From Flavobacterium sp. (GTDB lineage: Bacteria > Bacteroidota > Bacteroidia > Flavobacteriales > Flavobacteriaceae), in NCBI GenBank assembly GCA_027483785.1, contig JAIXTU010000382.1, positions 1-7,586 on the forward strand: a DNA stretch of 7,586 nucleotides, in the 5' to 3' direction. Shown piece by piece: positions 6,407 through 7,586 of this stretch. How positions within the stretch are numbered: the first letter of the stretch is position 1; each line of letters starts with the position of its first letter. Below the pieces are notes generated by a model that did no database searches, had not been told where the DNA came from, and worked only from the letters and a program-made list of their open reading frames with translations. Position numbers and translations under genes: made by a program.

Positions 6407-6627
6407 GTACATTGTTTAAGACAAGCATAGGTTCCTTACCCTGTGCTTTTTTTCGGTTGTACTATTCAATGATTTGCGAATCATATTTAAATGAAGTCAT
6501 AACGCACATTTGGAGCAATGCCTTCATTTTTAAAATCAACTCATTTTCTTTACTAAACACCAGTTACAAACCTAACAGAACGCTAGGAAGCCACAACGCC
6601 AATCCTCGAACGTTGGTGGCAATCCTA

Positions 6628-6679
6628 CCCCTGCCCCACAAACTCCCCCGACTTTCACGCACAAACCCCACCCATTCCC
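6628..6679 (-). other. G-rich tract with six G-runs on the minus strand
   Basis: Within 52 bases the plus strand carries six runs of three to five C (6628-6631, 6634-6637, 6645-6649, 6666-6669, 6671-6673, 6677-6679). The minus strand could form a G-quadruplex, though any set of four runs needs one loop of 16 bases. This is striking in an AT-rich neighbourhood. Confidence 0.4.
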
Positions 6680-6849
6680 AGCTATCGCTGCACCCAAGGC
6701 CATAGCCAAATTGTACGAATCAAATCGAAGCATGGAAATACGTTTTTGATTTAAAGGTTTGTAACAAAAAAGTTTAGCAAAGTGGAGATGGTTTAGGAAG
6801 CACGTGGAATTTGCGAGTGGTTGAGCTAGTGGTAATTACTTTGGGGCGC

Positions 6850-6867
6850 ATCAACCAAAGGGTTGAT
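6850..6867. promoter_or_regulatory. Inverted repeat over the -33 box, candidate operator
   Basis: ATCAACC (6850-6856) and GGTTGAT (6861-6867) form a perfect 7-base inverted repeat with a 4-base centre. The right arm contains the TTG -33 element of the Panacea promoter, so a bound protein would block RNA polymerase. Autoregulation is common in toxin-antitoxin loci, but the binding protein is not identified. A short RNA hairpin is the alternative. Confidence 0.42.
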
Positions 6868-6892
6868 TAGTTATTTTAATTTCATAACTTTG
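6863..6892 (+). promoter_or_regulatory. Promoter of the Panacea antitoxin-toxin operon
   Basis: TTG (6863-6865), a 19-base spacer and TAACTTTG (6885-6892) match the Bacteroidota promoter consensus very well. The -7 box ends 4 bases before the ATG at 6897, so transcription would start at or almost at the start codon and give a leaderless mRNA. Confidence 0.68.
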
Positions 6893-6896
6893 AGTG

Positions 6897-7475
6897 ATGA
6901 AAACTGTTTCATACATAACATTTACAGACGAACAATTGTCCAAAATAGGCAATACTATTGTCTACTTGTCTCAACATATTCCAAATCTCTCCAAGACGAA
7001 ATTACTGAAGCTACTTTATATTTTAGATGAGTTGTCGATTAAAAAAAGTGGTATCCCATTTTTAAATCTAAGATACAAGGTTTGGAAATTTGGTCCCGTG
7101 TCTGAAGAATTATTCATTGATCTATCATCGGAACCTGCGCTTCTCAAAAATTTTATTTCGAAATCGGATGACGCTGATGGTTCCATTAAAATTATTCCAA
7201 AGGTAGAGTTTAGCGATGAAGAATTTACTGATAACGATATGTCTTTAATGGATTTTGTCGTTGAAAATTTTGGAAACAAAACGGCCATGGAATTGGTTTC
7301 TTATACTCATAGAAAATCGTCACCTTGGTATATTACTGCAAAGGAAAATTCTGTTTTAGAACTGCTAGAATCAGAGAAAATTAATAATACCGAATTTCTA
7401 ATAGATTTAGGAAAACTTGTTGAGCACGATTCGCGAAAACGCGAGATCTATAATCAATATTCTGATTGTCATTAA
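6897..7475 (+). CDS. Panacea (SocA-like, DUF4065) domain antitoxin
   Basis: A 192-residue protein with the Panacea domain, the alpha-helical antitoxin module of PanAT toxin-antitoxin systems, also seen in SocA. Numbered from the ATG at 6897, the diagnostic parts are LSKTKLLKLLYILDE (about 31-45), YKVWKFGPVSEELF (60-73), the helix with GNKTAMELVSYTHR (126-139) and SPWYITAKEN (142-151). Panacea proteins bind and neutralise very different toxin domains encoded beside them, so the neighbour defines the system. A GTG at 6894 would add one residue; the ATG is preferred because it fits the transcript start predicted from the promoter. The downstream gene starts 4 bases after the stop codon, which implies one operon. 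No extra DNA-binding domain is visible. The frame is intact and the length is usual. Confidence 0.86.
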   Translation: MKTVSYITFTDEQLSKIGNTIVYLSQHIPNLSKTKLLKLLYILDELSIKKSGIPFLNLRYKVWKFGPVSEELFIDLSSEPALLKNFISKSDDADGSIKIIPKVEFSDEEFTDNDMSLMDFVVENFGNKTAMELVSYTHRKSSPWYITAKENSVLELLESEKINNTEFLIDLGKLVEHDSRKREIYNQYSDCH

Positions 7476-7479
7476 GGCA

Positions 7480-7586
7480 ATGTATACCGAAGGTAATATT
7501 ATCTATTTTGACCCATTTTACTTTAAAAATGGAAATACCGCTAAAAGTAAGTATTTTGTGGTATTAAAAAATACAGCAGACTCAAT
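7480..7586 (+). CDS. Probable Panacea-partner toxin, N-terminal part only
   Basis: The ATG lies 4 bases after the Panacea stop codon, and the frame is open to the right edge, giving 35 complete residues. The visible N-terminus has MYTEGNIIYFDPF, then FKNGNTAKSKYFVVLKN. A Gly followed by a hydrophobic strand, a loop with NG and KSK, and a second hydrophobic strand is how SH3-barrel toxins of the MazF/PemK type begin (G-D-I-hydrophobic, loop, K-hydrophobic-VL). I also recall uncharacterised Bacteroidota proteins opening in this way. The position directly after a Panacea antitoxin makes it the expected toxin. The fold assignment from 35 residues is inference; another toxin fold is possible. Confidence 0.68.
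   Translation, partial: MYTEGNIIYFDPFYFKNGNTAKSKYFVVLKNTADS

Larger units (their letters stand above)
6161..6896. other. Spacer of about 735 bases between two defence modules
   Basis: No gene is supported here. A plus frame of 101 residues (6400-6705) and a minus frame of 43 residues (6572-6703) have no recognisable motif, and the second is Gly-rich only because that strand is G-rich. The spacer holds the candidate promoter of the minus-strand operon, a 76-nt foldable segment (6331-6406), an imperfect hairpin (GCCACAACG near 6590 with CGTTGGTGGC at 6611-6620), a G-rich tract on the minus strand, and the promoter and inverted repeat of the Panacea gene. No tRNA was found. Confidence 0.6.

Noticed and set aside
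6571..6620. Integron attC-like site (ACCTAAC resembles a core site)
   Set aside because: No matching GTTRRRY partner at the right distance, no integrase, and the gene spacing is not cassette-like.
6572..6703. Gly-rich frame of 43 residues on the minus strand
   Set aside because: Glycine content follows from the G-runs; no start context, motif or partner gene.

Overview
The window looks like chromosome from a member of Bacteroidota, most likely a flavobacterium-like lineage. The evidence is AT-rich sequence, several promoter candidates of the Bacteroidota type (TTG, spacer of about 19-23, TAnnTTTG), no Shine-Dalgarno sequences in front of the genes, and a DUF2797 gene divergent from a GH3-family gene. 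I recall that gene pair from flavobacteria but have not checked it. Two GC-rich structured spacers also resemble flavobacterial intergenic elements from memory.

Layout: (1) 1-590, minus strand: a HepT/MntA toxin-antitoxin operon whose toxin gene runs off the left edge. (2) 591-818: spacer with a GC-rich, self-complementary element. (3) 819-3476: a core-like block with a DUF2797 zinc-knuckle protein (minus), a divergent GH3-family adenylate-forming enzyme (plus), a 49-residue lipoprotein and a clear intrinsic terminator. (4) 3477-4116: about 640 bases without a supported gene, holding a second GC-rich spacer element. (5) 4117-6160, minus strand: a two-gene anti-phage module, an AAA/ABC-type ATPase followed by an overlapping RloB-family protein, matching the AbiL (AbiLi/AbiLii) or RloA/RloB architecture. 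(6) 6161-6896: about 735 bases without a supported gene, containing promoter elements, a 76-nt potential three-way-junction structure and a strand-biased G-rich tract. (7) 6850-7586, plus strand: a Panacea-domain antitoxin with a strong promoter overlapped by an inverted repeat, followed 4 bases later by the start of a probable toxin cut by the right edge.

Three defence or toxin-antitoxin modules therefore lie around one small block of ordinary genes, which is the pattern of a defence-rich accessory region. HepT is an RNase kept inactive by MntA, which adds AMP to its active-site tyrosine. In the ATPase/RloB pair the ATPase is expected to sense infection and control a Toprim-like effector. 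The Panacea protein is expected to neutralise the protein encoded just downstream. Those roles come from the families. The identity of the last toxin and the function of the spacer structures are inference.
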